A stretch of DNA of 64,000 nt from CALITV01 sp964415795 (GTDB taxonomy: Bacteria; UBP6; UBA1177; JAKLFG01): contig CAYQBN010000002.1 in NCBI GenBank assembly GCA_964415795.1, positions 62,001 to 126,000 of the forward strand, in the 5' to 3' direction. Below, in pieces: positions 54,455-63,262 of the stretch. How positions within the stretch are numbered: the first letter of the stretch is position 1; every line of letters starts with the position of its first letter. Both the position numbers and the translations under genes were made by a program. The notes under the pieces were generated by a model. The model had not been told where the DNA came from and made no database searches. It saw only the letters and a list, made by a program, of their open reading frames with translations.

Positions 54455-55228
54455 ATGAGTCTTACATTATTGCCGCTCGGTTGCTACGGCAGCGACCTTG
54501 AAGAAAAGAAGTGCATTTCTATGCGCCTCTCTCCTTCCATTGTGATAGATGCGGGAGCCATCCTCTCGAACATGTCCAAGGAAGACCTTCTTAAAATCAA
54601 ACACATTATCATCACACACGCTCATTTCGACCATGTCAAGGACCTGCCGACGCTAGCAGACTTCATGTTGTCCTACGGAGCCAATTCTTTTACCATCCAT
54701 ACGACTCACACGATATCCGAACAAATTCAGCACCACATCTTCAATGACCTCATTTGGCCCGATTTCACCAAACTACCCAATAAAAGGTCTCCGACGGTTA
54801 TCTTCGATATCTTCTCATTCGGCAAACCCTTTTTTATCGACGATTTTGCTTTTCTTCCCATACCGGTTAATCATGTAGTAGAGTCAGTGGGGTTCATCAT
54901 CCGCCATGGGGAAGACAGCATCGGATACTCGGGAGACACCCACCGATGCCCCGCTTTCGTCGATGCAGTGAACGCAGAAAAGAATCTTCGGGCATTGTGC
55001 TGGGAAACATCATTCCCCAACCGTCTTGACGCCATAGCCAAAAGCTCGAAGCACCTGACTCCCCATGACCTCGAGCAAGAACTCGCCTCTGTACGAAAAA
55101 ATGTGCCGGTATGGGTGTTCCATATGAAGCCAAGCATGTTGGACGAGATTGAAAAAGAACTTCGCGAATTGAAAACCGATAAAACGATCCGTTTTATGCG
55201 TCAGAGAAGCCCCATCACCGCCGGTTGA
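54455..55228 (+). CDS. class II 3',5'-cyclic-nucleotide phosphodiesterase-like protein
   Basis: 257 residues, metallo-beta-lactamase fold. LLPLGCYGSDLEEKKC, VIDAGAILSNM, IIITHAHFDHVKDLPTLADF (HxHxDH), NHVVESVGFIIRHGEDSIGY, SGDTHRCPAF and VFHMKP match class II cyclic-nucleotide phosphodiesterases. It likely hydrolyses cAMP or a related nucleotide. ATG 54455 is chosen since AAGGTG lies 6 nt upstream and the family starts with this strand; an in-frame ATG at 54335 would add 40 odd residues. Confidence 0.82.
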   Translation: MSLTLLPLGCYGSDLEEKKCISMRLSPSIVIDAGAILSNMSKEDLLKIKHIIITHAHFDHVKDLPTLADFMLSYGANSFTIHTTHTISEQIQHHIFNDLIWPDFTKLPNKRSPTVIFDIFSFGKPFFIDDFAFLPIPVNHVVESVGFIIRHGEDSIGYSGDTHRCPAFVDAVNAEKNLRALCWETSFPNRLDAIAKSSKHLTPHDLEQELASVRKNVPVWVFHMKPSMLDEIEKELRELKTDKTIRFMRQRSPITAG

Positions 55229-55229
55229 A

Positions 55230-56720
55230 ATGGAAAGACAGATCATCGTCAATTCTGTTCCTGGCGAAAGACGAATTGCCATCCTTGAAGACGGCCGCTT
55301 GGTAGAATACTCCGTCTACCGAAGTAACGATCGACGCTGCTTGGGCAACATCTATCGCGGAACGGTCAAGCGTATCGTGCCAGGTATGCAATCGGCATTC
55401 GTTGACTTTGGGCACGAGCGAACCGGCTTCATCTATCTCCGCGACCTGCGAAAAGACATCTCATACGAGGAGCTCGAGCATGACCCTGACGAAGAAGAAA
55501 CGAACGGAAGACAGACCGCACCGCAAGTTCCCGAGTATGTGAGAGAAGGGCAACAGATTATCGTGCAAGTCGTCAAAGAACCCATCGGACTCAAAGGAGC
55601 CCGCCTTACCACCCATGTGACGCTTCCGGGGCGTTTTGCTGTTCTTATGCCCACCATTCGTCATATCGGATTGTCGAAAAAGATCTCGGATCCCACTCGA
55701 CGCCGCGATCTTGAAGAAATCGCTAAACGAACGGCAGAAAAAGGTTACGGTATCATCATTCGTACGATGGCCGCAGAAGCGGGGAACCGAATGGTGGAAC
55801 GCGAGATCGCCCTCCTCATAAAAAAATGGCAGACCATTCAGCAGAGATTCAAGAAAGGTAAAACCGAAGGGATCATCGGGGAAGAAGCAAATCCCCTCAT
55901 CGAAGCCGTAAAAAACACCTATACTGAAGACCTCTCAGCGGTCATCTGCGATCAGGAGGAAGATTATCGGGATGTGCAAGCGTATGTCTCTTCCTTCATA
56001 CCAGAACGCCAAGACGCCGTCCGCTTGCACGATCTTCCTTATCCGATCTTCGAATATTATGGCATCGAAGCAGAACTAGAAAGAGGACTTTCCAAGAAGA
56101 TCTGGCTCAAAAGCGGAGGATTCATCTATATCGAACCAACCGAGGCACTGACTGTGATCGATGTCAATACAGGGAAGTTTCTCGGACACGAGTCTCTGGA
56201 GCAAACCGTACTGAGAACAAATCTCGAGGCAGCCGAAGAGATCGCCTATCAATTGCGCCTGCGGAACATTGCCGGTATCATTGTGGTCGATTTTATCGAC
56301 ATGCGCCATCATATGAATCGACAGCGGGTCATCAAAGCATTAGAGACATTTCTTGCCCGAGATCCCGCCAAGAGCTCGGTATACCAATTCACCCGACTCG
56401 GTCTTATTCAAATAACCCGGAAACGAACGACCGAGAGCACCTATGCCACCTTGACCGAGCCCTGCCCCTATTGTTCCGGCACAGGAGGAATTCTCTCACG
56501 AGGATCGGTCGGATTCTCCATCATTCATGACATCATTCGCAGGAATCGTCTTCATGGGGTAAAACGATTTTGCGTCACCGCTCACCCCGATGTGATCTTT
56601 TCCATGGAACATACTCTGGAAGCCGAAATGAAAGAATTGCGGCGCGCATATCGATTGAATATCGAACTCGTCGGAGACGGGTCACTGCATAGGGAACATT
56701 TTCTTGTATCTGAGAACTAA
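55230..56720 (+). CDS. rng: ribonuclease G
   Basis: 496 residues. S1 domain (LGNIYRGTVKRIVPGMQSAF, VDFGHERTGFIYLRD), the 5'-sensor/RNase H-like fold, metal site VIDVNTGKF and IIVVDFIDM, and the zinc-link CPYCSGTG. Endonuclease for 16S rRNA maturation and mRNA decay. No long C-terminal degradosome arm, so RNase G rather than E. Starts 1 nt after the phosphodiesterase stop. Confidence 0.96.
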   Translation: MERQIIVNSVPGERRIAILEDGRLVEYSVYRSNDRRCLGNIYRGTVKRIVPGMQSAFVDFGHERTGFIYLRDLRKDISYEELEHDPDEEETNGRQTAPQVPEYVREGQQIIVQVVKEPIGLKGARLTTHVTLPGRFAVLMPTIRHIGLSKKISDPTRRRDLEEIAKRTAEKGYGIIIRTMAAEAGNRMVEREIALLIKKWQTIQQRFKKGKTEGIIGEEANPLIEAVKNTYTEDLSAVICDQEEDYRDVQAYVSSFIPERQDAVRLHDLPYPIFEYYGIEAELERGLSKKIWLKSGGFIYIEPTEALTVIDVNTGKFLGHESLEQTVLRTNLEAAEEIAYQLRLRNIAGIIVVDFIDMRHHMNRQRVIKALETFLARDPAKSSVYQFTRLGLIQITRKRTTESTYATLTEPCPYCSGTGGILSRGSVGFSIIHDIIRRNRLHGVKRFCVTAHPDVIFSMEHTLEAEMKELRRAYRLNIELVGDGSLHREHFLVSEN

Positions 56721-56747
56721 ACACTGTTTCATCCTGCGGGGTGTGTC

Positions 56748-59189
56748 GTGACCACTATCGGTCTTTTCATTGTCTCGGTGACCATTCTTGCACTTCAGAT
56801 ACTTCATACGCGCATTTTTAGCTTTACCCTTTGGCATCACCTTGCCTACATGATCATCTCCATCGCCCTCATGGGCATGGGAGCAGCAGGGACTTGGCTC
56901 GCGACAAGACGACATGAGCCGGGACACCCCGCGACGACGCTCGCCGCCCATGCATCACTATTGGGGGTCTCGATCATAGTCTCTCTCGCCGTCGTTACCA
57001 GAATACCTCTTGACACCTATATGAGCGACCATCTGCTTCAGCTTGCCTATGTATTCCTCTACTATCTCGCTCTCATCTTTCCTTACTTCTTCGCCGGTAT
57101 CGTCGTTGCCCTGCTCTTTCGCCTTGAACGGGATCACATCAATATCCTTTATCTCGTAAACCTCGTCGGATCCGCTCTCGGGGGATTCGTCGCGATACCG
57201 CTTCTCGAACATTGGGGAGGAGAAGGCGCGGTACTCCTCCTCGCCGCCGCCGCCACAACCGCTGGTTTTTGTTTCAGTGCTGCAACGAACCACCGAAAAG
57301 CACGCCTCGTGACGGGATGTTTGACCCTATGCATTCTCGCTCTTTATCCTGCGCGTCATGTTCTTTTCCCCATAACGGCACCGACCTCAAAGGCGATCGG
57401 TATGGGACGCACCTATGACCCTGATCAGGTCATTGAATACACAAAATGGGATCGAGTAGCTCGCATAGATGTTTTCTCAAACAAACGATCGCAAGAATTC
57501 TTCAACTATTTTCCCGAACTCAAAAACAAAGTTATCACTATAGACGGGGACGCTTATACGCTCCTCTATGATTTTCCGTCAGTAAGCACTCCTGGCACTT
57601 TCGACTATCCGGCCATTGGGCGCTCTCTCTACTCGGTTGCCTACTATATTCACGAAAAGCCTTCGGTCCTCATAGTGGGTCTTGGCGGTGGAACAGATGT
57701 CGTTACGGCGCTTCACAACAACGCCTCCTCGGTGACTGGAGTTGAAATAAACAAGGCAATGATTGAGGTAACCCGGGACCGTTACAACGACTATGTGGGA
57801 CGTCCCTATCAAGATCCCCGCGTGACTATCGTTCACAGCGAAGGAAGAAGCTTTATCCGCCGCTCACCGGAGCGCTACGACATCATTCAGATGTCAGGCG
57901 TGGATACTTGGACCGCGCTCGCAAGCGGCGCTTATGTCCTCAGCGAAAGCTACCTTTACACCACCGACGCCATTCGTGAATATCTCGAGCATCTCTCCCC
58001 CGACGGCACCCTTACGATCATCCGTTGGCTCTTCTGGCCGCCACGAGAGACTCTGCGCCTGTGCACCGAGATGGTTTCTGCCCTCTACGCCATGGGGGCA
58101 ACGGAACCGGCACGACACATTGTCGTCATTGGCGATGGACACCTTGGGGCTGTGCTCGTCAAGAGACGCCCTTTTACTTGGCACGAGATCGCCACTCTCG
58201 CAGAACAGACCCGTGAATCAGAGAGAACACGGATACTTTACGCACACGGATTTACGACCCCCGACACCTATTGGGAGCCGGTATTCCGGGGATACCCCTT
58301 CTCGTTCTCCCAAGGAGCATACTACATCAGGAACTCGTTCCACGCCTATTTTTCAGCGGTGACCGAGGGGAGCGAATCTTCTTTCATACGCCGCTACGAT
58401 TACGACATCACTCCCGTCTCTGACGATAAACCTTTCTTCTTTCATTACTATCGGTTCCGTCACCTATTTGCCGGCGAATGGGGAGGAGGCGGATCGCCGG
58501 TCGACAAGTTCCCCATCGCATTGACCATCCTTTTCCTTTCACTTGTCCAATCGCTCTTCTTCTCCTTTCTTCTCATCGTTGCCCCCCTCTTTCTGATGCG
58601 AAAAGAGGAACAGCGATTCTCTCCCCATCTACAGATTTTTTATTTTTCCATGCTCGGCATCGGATTCATGTTTATCGAAATGGCACTCATTCAGCATTTT
58701 GTTCTTTTTCTTGGTAGCCCGTCCGAGGCTATCGCAGCCACCATCATGATTTTGCTCTTTTTTGCCGGTCTTGGTTCTCTCACCAGCAAAAAACTGCTAA
58801 TCCGTTTTGGCGATCGTCGTCTCTTCAAGGGGCTCTCCGTCATCACACCGCTTCTTATCCTCGGGTACGCCGTCACTATCCCTCTTTTTACTCACCACTT
58901 TCTTTCATCCTCTCTCCTTTTCCGCCTAGTTTCCTCCTCTCTTTTCCTTGCCCCTCTTGGATTTGTCATGGGCATTTTCTTTCCCAGCGGTCTCTCTATC
59001 GTGGGAGAGAAAAATCCTGAATTCATACCATGGGCCTGCGCAGTCAATGGCGTCGCCGGCGTGGTGAGTTCCATTCTGGCCATTCTTCTTGCAATGGCGT
59101 ACGGATTCACCTTCGTTTTCACCATGGCAGCGTTCTGCTACCTAATTGCGGCAATAAGCCTTCACCGTTTTATCAAGAAACACCCCTAG
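56748..59189 (+). CDS. spermidine-synthase-like methyltransferase-fold membrane protein
   Basis: 813 residues. About six N-terminal membrane helices, a soluble SpeE-like Rossmann domain (about 260-500: VLIVGLGGGTDVVTAL, GVEINKAMIEVTRDRY, HSEGRSFIRRSPERYDII), then about six more helices. Aminopropyltransferases need a D-x-x-D type site after the strand; here it reads QMSGVDTW, so true spermidine synthesis is doubtful. GTG start 56748. Last 20 bases precede the small ORF and rpoZ. Confidence 0.75.
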   Translation: MTTIGLFIVSVTILALQILHTRIFSFTLWHHLAYMIISIALMGMGAAGTWLATRRHEPGHPATTLAAHASLLGVSIIVSLAVVTRIPLDTYMSDHLLQLAYVFLYYLALIFPYFFAGIVVALLFRLERDHINILYLVNLVGSALGGFVAIPLLEHWGGEGAVLLLAAAATTAGFCFSAATNHRKARLVTGCLTLCILALYPARHVLFPITAPTSKAIGMGRTYDPDQVIEYTKWDRVARIDVFSNKRSQEFFNYFPELKNKVITIDGDAYTLLYDFPSVSTPGTFDYPAIGRSLYSVAYYIHEKPSVLIVGLGGGTDVVTALHNNASSVTGVEINKAMIEVTRDRYNDYVGRPYQDPRVTIVHSEGRSFIRRSPERYDIIQMSGVDTWTALASGAYVLSESYLYTTDAIREYLEHLSPDGTLTIIRWLFWPPRETLRLCTEMVSALYAMGATEPARHIVVIGDGHLGAVLVKRRPFTWHEIATLAEQTRESERTRILYAHGFTTPDTYWEPVFRGYPFSFSQGAYYIRNSFHAYFSAVTEGSESSFIRRYDYDITPVSDDKPFFFHYYRFRHLFAGEWGGGGSPVDKFPIALTILFLSLVQSLFFSFLLIVAPLFLMRKEEQRFSPHLQIFYFSMLGIGFMFIEMALIQHFVLFLGSPSEAIAATIMILLFFAGLGSLTSKKLLIRFGDRRLFKGLSVITPLLILGYAVTIPLFTHHFLSSSLLFRLVSSSLFLAPLGFVMGIFFPSGLSIVGEKNPEFIPWACAVNGVAGVVSSILAILLAMAYGFTFVFTMAAFCYLIAAISLHRFIKKHP

Positions 59190-59210
59190 AGCCCTAAGGA
59201 GGTCTTCAAA

Positions 59211-59285
59211 ATGTTGCAAAATTTTTCTTCGGTGCTAGACTGCTTCCTTGTAACCTCATCAAAGGAGCATCCATGGCTCGAGTAA
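59211..59285 (+). CDS. candidate 24-codon ORF overlapping the rpoZ start
   Basis: ATG 59211 is preceded by a perfect AAGGAGGT (59196-59203) with 7-nt spacing. It encodes MLQNFSSVLDCFLVTSSKEH and four more residues, and stops at 59283-59285, 12 nt inside rpoZ in another frame. The strong site has no other gene to serve. It could be a leader peptide that couples translation to rpoZ, or chance. Confidence 0.4.
   Translation: MLQNFSSVLDCFLVTSSKEHPWLE
59214..59241 (+). promoter_or_regulatory. candidate extended -10 promoter of rpoZ
   Basis: TTGCAA (59214-59219), 16-bp spacer, TGC-TAGACT (-10 at 59236-59241), 31 nt before rpoZ. If used, it gives an mRNA without the small ORF start. Confidence 0.4.
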
Positions 59286-59533
59286 CCATCGAAGATTGTT
59301 TGGAAAAAATTCCCAATCGACTGGAGCTTATCATCCTCGCCGCTAAGAGGACACGTCAACTTCTTGAAAAGGCACCGCCCCTTATCCCCAACACGAGGGA
59401 TAATAAAGAGCCTATCATAGCCTTGCGCGAAATCGCGGCTGGGAAAATCGTCATGCGACATGTGGAGCCCAAACCGAAACGGCTTCACTTCCGGCGGCGA
59501 CGTATCGGCCGTTATCTCGGGTCTCAGAACTGA
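59273..59533 (+). CDS. rpoZ: RNA polymerase omega subunit
   Basis: 86 residues. ARVTIEDCLEKIPNRLELII, LAAKRTRQL, then KEPIIALREIAAGKI: the standard omega pattern. Needed for RNA polymerase assembly. AAAGGAG lies 6 nt upstream. The stop overlaps the next start (TGATG). Confidence 0.95.
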   Translation: MARVTIEDCLEKIPNRLELIILAAKRTRQLLEKAPPLIPNTRDNKEPIIALREIAAGKIVMRHVEPKPKRLHFRRRRIGRYLGSQN

Positions 59534-59931
59534 TGTCTCTTTTTCCCGGATTTAACACCAACATCAGGCACAAGAACCGCATTTTTCATATTCAAACGGA
59601 AGTTCTTACTAACAAGGATCGACACACCATTTCCACTCTAGTATACTTAGAAGGGCAAATTTTTCACTCTATGAAGGGACAGCTTAGGCCGGAAGAAGCC
59701 TTACACCGCGAAACAGCAGGACTCGTCATTGTGCGCCAGCATAAAGAAGCCATCAAGAAACTCATTTCCAACCAACTTATCAGTACGGAATCAACGGCTC
59801 CGGCTAGAAACACCATTTCGGTGGTCGACTTCACGGAACTCTACGAAGAAAAGAGGCTCTTCTCGGTCACTGGTTCTCGGACGGCAAACCTAAGAAACGC
59901 CATTGCTGAGTTGATGATCGAAAGCGTATAG
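59533..59931 (+). CDS. conserved small protein of unknown function
   Basis: 132 residues. FNTNIRHKNRIFHIQTEVLT recalls a family with N-terminal FNHNI..G..FHVQTED common in deltaproteobacteria, followed by TLVYLEGQIFHSMK. Cytoplasmic, no membrane helix. Directly coupled to rpoZ. Function unknown. Confidence 0.7.
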   Translation: MSLFPGFNTNIRHKNRIFHIQTEVLTNKDRHTISTLVYLEGQIFHSMKGQLRPEEALHRETAGLVIVRQHKEAIKKLISNQLISTESTAPARNTISVVDFTELYEEKRLFSVTGSRTANLRNAIAELMIESV

Positions 59932-59994
59932 GATCGAGATTCCCGTGGCCACGCAACACGCTGTTTTTCTCTTATCCTTCCCCACAAAAAATTG

Positions 59995-60023
59995 TTGACT
60001 CAGTTTTTGAGATATGTTATGCG
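59995..60023 (+). promoter_or_regulatory. weak candidate promoter before the 60076 gene
   Basis: TTGACT (59995-60000), 17-bp spacer, TGT-TATGCG (extended -10, hexamer 60018-60023). A TATAAT at 60049-60054 lacks a -35 partner. Confidence 0.35.
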
Positions 60024-60075
60024 TAGCCCGAGACATTTGGGTTTTTATTATAATAAGGTAAAGAGAGGACGCGCC

Positions 60076-60417
60076 ATGACTTACAGTTCGAGAGTCGTAG
60101 CAACGGTGGCGATGGTCGTTTTCCTCGCCAATTATTCTCTCTCGGCACAGGACACTGCTCCCGCCGCTCCGGGAAGCATCAACCTGAAAGTCGGAGAAAA
60201 TTTCTATTTCGAAGGAAAGGTAGAACAAAAGGAAGACGATCAAAAAGAAGCCTCTATGGCGGAAATCAAGCGTGTTCCTTTCTATGAGACCACATGGTTC
60301 ATCGCCACGGTAACTATTATAGCCATCGCCGGTGCAGGCACAGGTATCTATTTCCTGACAAGGACCGAGCCCCCGCAAGGAAATGTCATTACCTGGAAAA
60401 GCGTACCAACCAAGTAA
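60076..60417 (+). CDS. small membrane protein of unknown function
   Basis: 113 residues: a signal peptide (about 5-25, cut near LSA-QD), a short charged region, one membrane helix (WFIATVTIIAIAGAGTGIYF, about 75-95) and a short tail. No family recognised. AGAGAGG precedes ATG 60076; 36 nt before the next lipoprotein gene. Confidence 0.7.
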   Translation: MTYSSRVVATVAMVVFLANYSLSAQDTAPAAPGSINLKVGENFYFEGKVEQKEDDQKEASMAEIKRVPFYETTWFIATVTIIAIAGAGTGIYFLTRTEPPQGNVITWKSVPTK

Positions 60418-60453
60418 GTCATGACAAGCATAAGAACAATAAGGAGGCTGTTT

Positions 60454-62235
60454 ATGAATATAGGGAGAATATTTTCGATCCTCGCGGTGTTTTTTCTTCT
60501 TGTTTCATGCGGACAAGAGAACACCGGCAGTCTGAAGATCTCGCTCGTGTTGCCAGAAATTCCGACCGAGTTGGCTGATTCATACTCCTGCAAGAACGCC
60601 TCAATTTCTCAAGAAAACGATGACTTCTGTATCGTCGAAAACGACACCATCGAGCTCATCACCTTCTCGACCGACTCACTTGCCGTTCCCTATTCACTCG
60701 ATTCTCAGCAAACATTCCGGATCTCCTCGACAACAGGAGAGGAAGAATTTGCGCGAACCTTGCGAAGCAACCGGTATTATAAGTTTTTTGCCAAAGTGAC
60801 CAACAAGAACGGCAAAGTCAAATTGAGCGGGGGCATTGAAGGGCTTTACTACCAAGAAAGCAAAAACTACACGGTCAATCTTTTCCTTGGTCTTGCGGGA
60901 GATCTCGTGCGTATTGCCCCAATCAAAAAGAACTCTTCCTCGAGCGCAAGTCTTCTGAAAGAAGGCGCATCGGGAGCTGCAGCCGTCGCTCTTAAGGATG
61001 GCCGCGTTTTCCTTGCCGGTGGTTCGACCTACACTTCCTCCACGGAAACTTTCGAACGACAAACGCGTTTGCTTGACATGACCGATCTCAAGGCATCGGT
61101 AGGGCCCGAGTTACGCGAAGCGGTGAAAGATCACGCCATGGCGCTTCTTGACTCAACGACGGTACCCGCAGGCTTGGCCGTTATCGCATTCGGCAAAACA
61201 CAAAATGGGTACAGCGACAAGATATACTTTTTCAATCCCAGCACGGAAGCCATCGAGTCAAAAGGAACTTTCTCCGGAAGAGCATTTGCGAGAGCCCTTA
61301 CTATCAATGGAGAGGTCTACATCAGTGGTGGTTGTAACGCAGACAGTGCCTTCACTGATGTCATAAAAATCGACAAGAGCGGCGTCATCTCAAAATGGAA
61401 AGACATGTCTCGCGGTCGCTGCCTCCATGGTATGATAGATGTTTCATGGAATGACGACAACGGTAATTTCCATCCGGCAATTCTCGTTTTCGGAGGCGCC
61501 AAGAAATACATAACCGTCGCTTCCGATCGCAGTTTGGTCGGTTATGATGAGGATAATGGTGATTTTGCGGAAATCATCGATGAAAACGGCTCCCATAAGA
61601 TAACCTTGACTGGCGCCGGATGCTCATCGGAACCTGATGGGACAAAACTTTGCTTCACACTCGCTGGCCACGGTGCTACGCGAGTTATATGGGATAACAA
61701 GAATAAGGGGCCAGTGGAAGATGTCGTGCTCGTAGCCGCTGGCGGGTTCCTGCAGGCGAAGGAGACCCAAGACCTCTCCGTAAGCCCCTCTACCTATCTT
61801 ATTCGTGGCAAGAAAGGTTCTTCTCCTGATCCGACGACTATGTCATGGGAAGTTTCTTCGTTCGGTTCAAGCATTCGCTGTGCTTATGCCACCATGGCGC
61901 CGATCAGCGCTCAAGAGAATTTTCCCACTCAGTATGCAGCCCTTAACTGTGGTGGAATCCTCACTTCGCCTTCGGTTCAACGCTATTACGATCCCTACTT
62001 CACCCAACAGATGTTCGTCCTCGAGGTTCGTGCTTCTGCTGTTGATGACAATACAGACGGTATTCCCGAAGATTTTTCCTTAACCGCCTCTGCAAAAAGC
62101 AGCATCACCACGACCACATTTGACTATCAAGACAATGGCGTATTCATAGACGGCCCTGTCGTTGCGAATGGATCGGGGCAGGCGTTCCTCTTTGGTGTCG
62201 ATTTCGTGTATCTTGCCGGCGGATATTCTTACTAG
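60454..62235 (+). CDS. lipoprotein with a kelch-like repeat region
   Basis: 593 residues. Lipoprotein signal ending FFLLVSC, a beta-rich N-terminal part, then kelch-like blades: AAAVALKDGRVFLAGGSTYT, RALTINGEVYISGGCNADS, HPAILVFGGAKKY. Ends FVYLAGGYSY. Likely surface-exposed; ligand unknown. AAGGAGG precedes ATG 60454; earlier in-frame ATG 60421 lacks a site. Confidence 0.75.
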   Translation: MNIGRIFSILAVFFLLVSCGQENTGSLKISLVLPEIPTELADSYSCKNASISQENDDFCIVENDTIELITFSTDSLAVPYSLDSQQTFRISSTTGEEEFARTLRSNRYYKFFAKVTNKNGKVKLSGGIEGLYYQESKNYTVNLFLGLAGDLVRIAPIKKNSSSSASLLKEGASGAAAVALKDGRVFLAGGSTYTSSTETFERQTRLLDMTDLKASVGPELREAVKDHAMALLDSTTVPAGLAVIAFGKTQNGYSDKIYFFNPSTEAIESKGTFSGRAFARALTINGEVYISGGCNADSAFTDVIKIDKSGVISKWKDMSRGRCLHGMIDVSWNDDNGNFHPAILVFGGAKKYITVASDRSLVGYDEDNGDFAEIIDENGSHKITLTGAGCSSEPDGTKLCFTLAGHGATRVIWDNKNKGPVEDVVLVAAGGFLQAKETQDLSVSPSTYLIRGKKGSSPDPTTMSWEVSSFGSSIRCAYATMAPISAQENFPTQYAALNCGGILTSPSVQRYYDPYFTQQMFVLEVRASAVDDNTDGIPEDFSLTASAKSSITTTTFDYQDNGVFIDGPVVANGSGQAFLFGVDFVYLAGGYSY

Positions 62236-62463
62236 CCGCTGACGGTCTTTCCCCATCCATTTCTTCTTGCCTTTATTACCTTTTTTTCTCGGAAGGTCAT
62301 GTGTTCCTTTGCAGGATCTTTCCTCGCCTCAATCATATCTTCCCTTCGCAATCCGCCTCCGCGTATCTTTCATGAGCCTTCAAGATCGACGGATGTTAGG
62401 CTACTTGATGTTTTTTATTTAAAAGAAAAATTTACGATAATATTATAATTAAAATTGTTTTTC
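62236..62463. other. AT-rich intergenic stretch next to the assembly gap
   Basis: No gene visible. Pyrimidine-rich on the plus strand at first, then very AT-rich (62401-62463) up to the N run. No clear terminator for the lipoprotein gene. Confidence 0.6.
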
Positions 62464-62473
62464 NNNNNNNNNN
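62464..62473. other. assembly gap (10 Ns)
   Basis: Ten Ns between an AT-rich end and the GC-rich hairpin. The real length is unknown. Confidence 0.99.
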
Positions 62474-62493
62474 GGCGGCCCCGAAAGGCCGCC
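62474..62493 (-). terminator. probable terminator hairpin of the LPP20-like gene, cut by the gap
   Basis: GGCGGCC (62474-62480) and GGCCGCC (62487-62493) form a 7-bp GC stem with a 6-base loop, 31 nt after the lipoprotein stop. The expected U-run falls inside the N gap, so the call is probable. Confidence 0.55.
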
Positions 62494-62524
62494 CGAGAAA
62501 GCGTAGGGTAAATGGAAATAACTG

Positions 62525-63097
62525 TTACTTGCTTGTTGCCTCGTCGAGTTCATTGAAGGCCTTGTTGGCCCGTTCAACGACCGCTGCACGGATCTTTTCA
62601 TCGAGTTGTTCCATTGAGTTCACGGCACCCTTGAACTTCTCGAGGTCCATGCACATCTGAACATAGAGCGTACCCGTCTTCGAGATCCAAGTATTCTTCT
62701 GCTCGGTGCCACTCAAGGTAGTGTCAGTGATCTGCTTCGACACATCCTCGATGTGCTGTTCGTCGTTGGCCGCCTGACCAAAGGCCTCGCCCCCGGTAGT
62801 GGTGGACTGGTAATCCTTCAACATCGCCTTGACCTTCACCTGAAGCGCACGGGCGATCGCTGTGCGGCCGCGTCCTTGAGCCGTCGAACGGGCAAGCGCC
62901 ACATTGCGGGTACCAGTCGCCGATCCGACGCCACAGATGAGACCATTGCCACCAGACGACTCGTTGAGCACCCAGTCCGGAGCGCCGTCGAGCTCATTCT
63001 GCATCGCGCTCGCGGGAGCCGCTGGCTCCTTCGAACCGCAAGATGTCACAAAGAAAGCCACGCCAAGGATGGCAACTACAAACATCAGTTTCTTCAT
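62525..63097 (-). CDS. LPP20-like lipoprotein
   Basis: 190 residues. Lipobox GVAFFVTSC, a small linker, then the LPP20-type fold: PDWVLNESSGGNGLICGVGS, RSTAQGRGRTAIARALQVKV, and a long helical end. Outer-membrane lipoprotein of unknown role. GGAGAGAACG precedes ATG 63097; the frame extends 72 nt upstream without a site. Confidence 0.85.
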   Translation of the reverse strand: MKKLMFVVAILGVAFFVTSCGSKEPAAPASAMQNELDGAPDWVLNESSGGNGLICGVGSATGTRNVALARSTAQGRGRTAIARALQVKVKAMLKDYQSTTTGGEAFGQAANDEQHIEDVSKQITDTTLSGTEQKNTWISKTGTLYVQMCMDLEKFKGAVNSMEQLDEKIRAAVVERANKAFNELDEATSK

Positions 63098-63157
63098 CGT
63101 TCTCTCCTCATTGATATTGGTTGATAATGCCACCGTTGTCCCTTTTGAAACGAGCAT

Positions 63158-63186
63158 CTTATAACGCAACGCTCTCTCCGAGTCAA
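63158..63186 (-). promoter_or_regulatory. sigma70-like promoter of the LPP20-like gene
   Basis: Minus strand TTGACT (63186-63181), 17-bp spacer, TATAAG (63163-63158), about 54 nt of leader before ATG 63097. Confidence 0.7.
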
Positions 63187-63262
63187 CTTTTTACCGCAAG
63201 TGGAAGAAAAGAGGAAAAAGCAGGACTTTTATTCAGAAATAATGAGCATGCCTTTGTTTTTT

